Below are positions 32,401 through 38,400 of a stretch of 64,000 nt of DNA, in pieces; within the stretch, counting starts at the first letter, position 1, and every line of letters starts with the position of its first letter. The notes below the pieces were generated by a model. The model was not told the origin of the DNA. It worked only from the letters and a program-made list of their open reading frames with translations, and searched no databases. Source of the stretch: an uncultured Clostridia bacterium (lineage in GTDB: Bacteria > Bacillota > Clostridia > TANB77 > CAG-508); NCBI GenBank assembly GCA_948857205.1, contig CAQPRV010000041.1:36151-100150 (forward strand), given 5' to 3'. Position numbers and translations under genes: made by a program.

Positions 32401-35400
32401 AACTAAATGTTAACTATGATGAAAGAAGAAATATAACAGGAGGAGAAATTACATTAGGTGATACATTTGCAGAAATAATATCTTACACAAATGATACAAT
32501 AAAAATAAGAGTAAAAGATAATAAAATAAAAATACATTCTAAAATCTACAAAACAAACTATGTAACAGGAGAAAAATTAAAAGACATTGAATTTACAATA
32601 GCAGAAGTAGTAGATGGAGAAGTATTAGGAGAAAAACGTGAAGTAACAACAAATGAACAAGGAGAAATTGACTTTACTCTATTTACAGAAGAAGTAGGAG
32701 AGCACATCTTTGAAATAGAAGAAAAAGAGACAGAGAATTATGAAACAGTAGGAAAAATAAGAATAAAAGTAGTTGTAAATGAAGATGGAATAATTGAATC
32801 TATAGAAAAATTAGAAGGAGCAAAACAAGTATATGTTATATTGGTAGATGGAAAAATAGAAATAATAATTCCAAACAAACCAAAAGGACCACTTAACAAA
32901 TATTTAGAAATAGGAACAAAGATATATAAAACTAATTTTATAACAGGAGAAACAATTAAAGACATTGAATTTACAATAGCAGAAGTAAAAGATGGAATTG
33001 CGTCAGAATACAAACACAGAGTAGTAACAAATGAAGAAGGAGAAGTTAACTTTGATATACCATCATTAGGAGTAGGAGAACATATCTTTGAAATAGAAGA
33101 AAGAGAACGTGAAGATTATTTACCAATAGGAAAAGTAAGAATAAAAGTTATAGTAAATGAAGATGGAATAATACAAAGTGTAGAGAAACTAAGTGAAGAA
33201 AATAACAATGTAAGAGTAAAAGTACAAGATGGACAATTAGTACTAGAAATTGCAAATATCCCAGTACATAGTTATAAAAAGATAGAATTAGAAAAAGTAG
33301 ATGCAGAAGATGAAGAAATAAAATTGTCAGGAGCAATATTTAATATAGCAGGAGGAGAATGTATAACAGATGAAGATGGATATACATCAAAAACAATAGA
33401 TGTAGAGCATGGAACAGAAAATAAAGAATATAGCATAAGAGAAACAGGAGCACCACTAGGATATTTAAAACATCTAGAAGAAATAAAATTAAATATTAAT
33501 TATGACGAAAAGAGAAATATAACAGGAGGAGAAATAACAAAGGGAAATGCATTTACAGAGGTAATATCTTACACAGAAGATACAATAAAAATAAGGGTAA
33601 AAGATAACAAGATAAAAATACCTTCTAAAATTTATAAAACAAACTATGTAACAGGAGAAAAGATTAAAGACATCGAATTTACAATAGCAGAAGTAAAAGA
33701 TGGAGAAGTATCAGATGAAAAACAAACAATAAAAACAAATGAAAAAGGTGAAATTGATTTTACTTTACTTACAGAAACAGTAGGAGAACATATCTTTGAA
33801 ATAGAAGAAAAAGAAACAGAAGAATATCATGCAATAGGAAAAATAAGAATAAAAGTAGTAGTAAAAGAAGATGGAACAATAGAATCTGTACAACAAGTAG
33901 AAGAAAATAAAAATGTAAATGTAAAAGTAGAAGATGGACAATTAGTAATAGAAATTACAAATATACCAATACATATTTATAAAAAGATAGAACTAGTAAA
34001 AGTAGATGCAGAAGATGAAGAAATAAAATTATCTGGAGCAATATTTAATATAGCAGGAGTGGGTTGTATAACAGATAGAGATGGATATACATCTGTAACA
34101 ATAGATGTTTCACATGGTACAGAAAATAAAGAATATAGCATAATAGAAACAGGAGCACCACTAGGATATTTAAAACATTTAGGTGAAATTAAATTAAATA
34201 TTAATTATGATGAAAAGAGAAATATAACAGGAGGAGAAATAACAAAAGGAAATGCATTTACAGAAGTAATATCTTATACAGATGACACAATAAAAATAAA
34301 AGTAAAAGATGACAAAATAAAAATACCTTCTAAAATTTACAAAACTAATTTCATTACAGGTAATAAAATAAAAGATATCGAATTTACAATAGCAGAAGTA
34401 AAAGATGGAGAAGTATCAGAGGAAAAACAAACAGTAAAAACAAATGATGAAGGACAAATTGACTTTAATATATTTGCAAATAAGATAGGAGAACATATCT
34501 TTGAAATTCAAGAAAAAGAAACTGAAGACTATATTTCTATTGGAAAGATTAGAATAAAAGTTATAGTAAATGAAGATGGAACAATAAAATCTGTAGAACA
34601 AATAGAAGGAAATAGTAAATTTGTAGAGGTAAAATTAGAAGACGGAAAAATAGTGATAAAGGCTATAAATATACCAGTTCATAGTTATAAAAAGATAGAA
34701 CTAGTAAAAGTAGATGCAGAAGATGAAGAAATAAAACTACCAGGAGCAATATTCAATATAGCAGGAGGAGAATGTATAACAGATGAAAATGGATATACAT
34801 CAAAAACAATAGATGTTGAACATGGAACAGAAAATAAAGAATATAGCATAAGAGAAACAGGGGCACCACTAGGATATCTAAAACACCTAGGAGAAATAAA
34901 ACTAAATATTAACTATGATGAAAAGAGAAATATAACAGGAGGAGAAATAACAAAAGGAGAGGCATTTACAGAAGTAATTTCTTATACAGAAGATACAATA
35001 AAAATAAAAGTAAAAGATGACAAAATAAAAATACGTTCTAAAATTTATAAGAAAAACTTTATAACAGATGAAAAAATGAAAGATGTAGAGTTTACAATTG
35101 CAGAAGTTGTAGATGGCGAAGTATCTGATAAAAAACAAACAATAAAAACAAATGAAGAAGGAGAAATCGACTTTACTCTATTTACAGAAAAAGTTGGAGA
35201 GCGTATCTTTGAAATAGAAGAAAAAGAAATAGAAAATTACATCCCAATAAGAAAAATAAGAATAAAAGTTATAGTAAATGAAGATGGAACAGTAGAATCT
35301 GTAGAGCAAATGGGTGTAACAAACAAAAATGTAAATGTTAAAGTTCAAGATGGTAAGATAGTAATAGAAATTGCAAATATACCAGTACATAGTTATAAGA

Positions 35401-38400
35401 AAATAGAACTAGAAAAAGTAGATGCAGAGAATGAAGAAATAAAACTAGAAGGGGCAATATTTAATATAGCAGGAGGAGAATGTATAACAGATGAAAATGG
35501 ATATACATCAAAAATAGTAGATGTTTCAAATGGCACAAAAAATAAAGAATATAAAATAGTAGAAACAAAGGCTCCAACAGGATATTTAAGACATTTAGGA
35601 GAAATAAAACTACTTGTTAACTATGATGATAAAAGAAATATAACAGGAGGAAAAATAACATTAGGAGAGGCATTTACAGAAGTAATTTCTTATACAGAAG
35701 ATACAATAAAAATAAGAGTAAAAGATGATAAAATAAAAATAGGTTCTAAAATATACAAAACAAATTACGTGACAGGAGAAAGAATAAAAGATATCCAATT
35801 TACAGTAGCAGAAATAGTAGATGGAGAAATATCAAAAGAAAAATATACAATAACAACAAATGAAGATGGAGAAATTGACTTTAACATATTTACTAAAAAT
35901 GTTGGAGAACACATCTTTGAAATAGAAGAAAAAGAAACAGAAAATTATCAGACAGTAGGAAAATTTAGAATTAAAGTTATTATAGGACAAGATGGATTAA
36001 TTCAAAAAGTAGAAAAACTAGAGGGAAGCGAACTTGTAACTGTATTATTAGTAGATGAGAAAATAGAAATTCACGTTTCAAATAAGCCAAGAGGTGGAGA
36101 CGAAGAATACATAGAAATTAAAACTAAAATCTACAAAATTAATAAGCTAACAGGAGAAAGAATAGAAAACATTGAATTTACAATAGCAGAAGTAAAAGAT
36201 GGAGTAGCATCAGAATATAAACATAAATTGATAACAGATGAAAGAGGAGAAATCGACTTTAATATACCATCTCTTGGAGTAGGAGAACATATCTTTGAAA
36301 TAGAAGAAATAGCAACAAAAGAATATATTCCAATAGGAAAAGCAAGAATAAAAGTAGTAATTAAAGAAGATGGAACAATAGAATCTGTACAACAAATAGA
36401 TGGAGAAAACAAATATATTGAGATTAGCTTTGAAGATGGTCAAATAGTAATTCGAGTTACAAATGTACCAGTAGATAAAAGTCAAACAATTGAAATTATA
36501 AAAGTAGACAAAATAGATGAGACAAAGAGAATTTCAGGAGTTAAGTTTAATATTGCAGGAGATGAGGTTATAACAGATAAAGATGGTATTGCGTCTTCAA
36601 TATTCCCAATATTAGATGAAGATAAAACTAGAGAATATGTAATAACTGAAATGACAACTCCAGAAGACTATTTAGCTAATATAGGAGATATAAATTTAGT
36701 TGTAAACTATAATGATAAAGATAAAATTATAGATGCAGATATAACTGATGGAAGTGAATTTGCAAGAATTTATAAGATAGAAGAAAATAAAATTATAATT
36801 ATAGTTACAAATGAACCTATAAAGAAATATTCAATGGAATTCTTAAAAATAGATTCATTAGATAATACAAAGACATTAAAAGGAGCTAAGTATAATGTTA
36901 AGTTAGAAGCGGAAGATGGATATAAATATGAGGGTGATATTACAACAGATGAAATAAGCAAAGTAATAAATGGAATGCAAGGATATGGAAACATTAAAGT
37001 TACACTAACTGAAATAGAAGCTCCAAAGGGATATAAGATAAGTAAACCTATAACTGTATATTTCTATCGTGATATAAATACTAAGGAAATAACCCAAATA
37101 AGTCAATCAAGTGATTTAGTAGAGGTTAAAATAGAAGATGATAATATATTATTTATATTAAAAGATATATTTAAAGGTTTTGAAATATTAATAAACAAAG
37201 TTGATAAGATTGATGAAAAAATTGTATTATCAGATGTTTCATTCCTAATAGATAGTGAGGAATATGTAACAGATGAAGAAGGAAAAATTAAATATTTCCA
37301 TGAGGTAGAAGATGGTACAATAAGTAAGATATTTACAATTGCTGAATCTAGAACTGTAAAAGGTTATGAAATCAATCCAGAAATACAATTAAAAGTAGAT
37401 TACAATGACAATGGAGACATTACAAATGTAAAAATTATAAAAGGTGAAGCATTTGCTAGAGTAGTTTCTTTTGATAATAATAATATTAACATAGTAATTA
37501 CGAATGAAAGAATAGAATATTTTGGTGTTGAAATTGAAAAGTACAATAAAAAAGATTCTAAAATAAAGATTTCAGATACAAAATTTAAAGTTGAAATTAC
37601 AAATAAAGAAAATGCACAAACTTTTGAAGTGATTACAGATGTAAATGGAATTGCAAAAATAATGGAATTAACAGGTTATGGAGAAATTGAATTAAGAATT
37701 ACAGAAATTGAAGCTCCATTGAAATATTTAGTAGATACAGAAGAAAAAGTAGTAAAATTAACAAGAGATAAAATAACAAAAGAAATAAAAATAATTGAAC
37801 AAACTGGTAAAAATATTACTGTTAAAGTAGATAATAAAAATAAAATTATTAAAATTGCATTTGCAGATGAACCAATTGTTATTGGTACAGATATATTAAA
37901 AGTAGATGCAGATGATAATACTATAGTTTTAAAAGATGTTATATTTAATGTTAAAATAGCAGATAAAGAGACACAAGTAATAACAAATGAATTTGGAGTA
38001 ACAAGTATAGACTTAAACAACCTAGAAAGAAATAAAGTTTATGAACTAGAAATTACCGAATTAAAAACTGCAAAAGGATATAAATTTAACAACAAACCTA
38101 TTATATTTACTGTAGAGATAGACGAGACAGGTAAAGGTATAACAATAGATATGAAAGAAGGACATGAATGGGCTGAGTTTAGAATTGAAGACAACAGATT
38201 AAAAATAACTATAAAAAATAAAAAGATAAAAGAAGGAACATATTCAATAGAAATTGAAAAACAAAGTGAATTAGAAGAATCAGCTAAATTAGCTAAAGCA
38301 ATTTACAAGTTGTGGATTGAACAAGATGGAGAAACTATACTAACTGAAGATTTAACAACAAATGGAGCAGGAATAGTACAAATTGATGATCTTATATTTA

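Noticed and set aside
27270..36480. Regular repeats as a CRISPR array
   Set aside because: The period is 381 bp, units are coding in a single frame and there are no unique short spacers.
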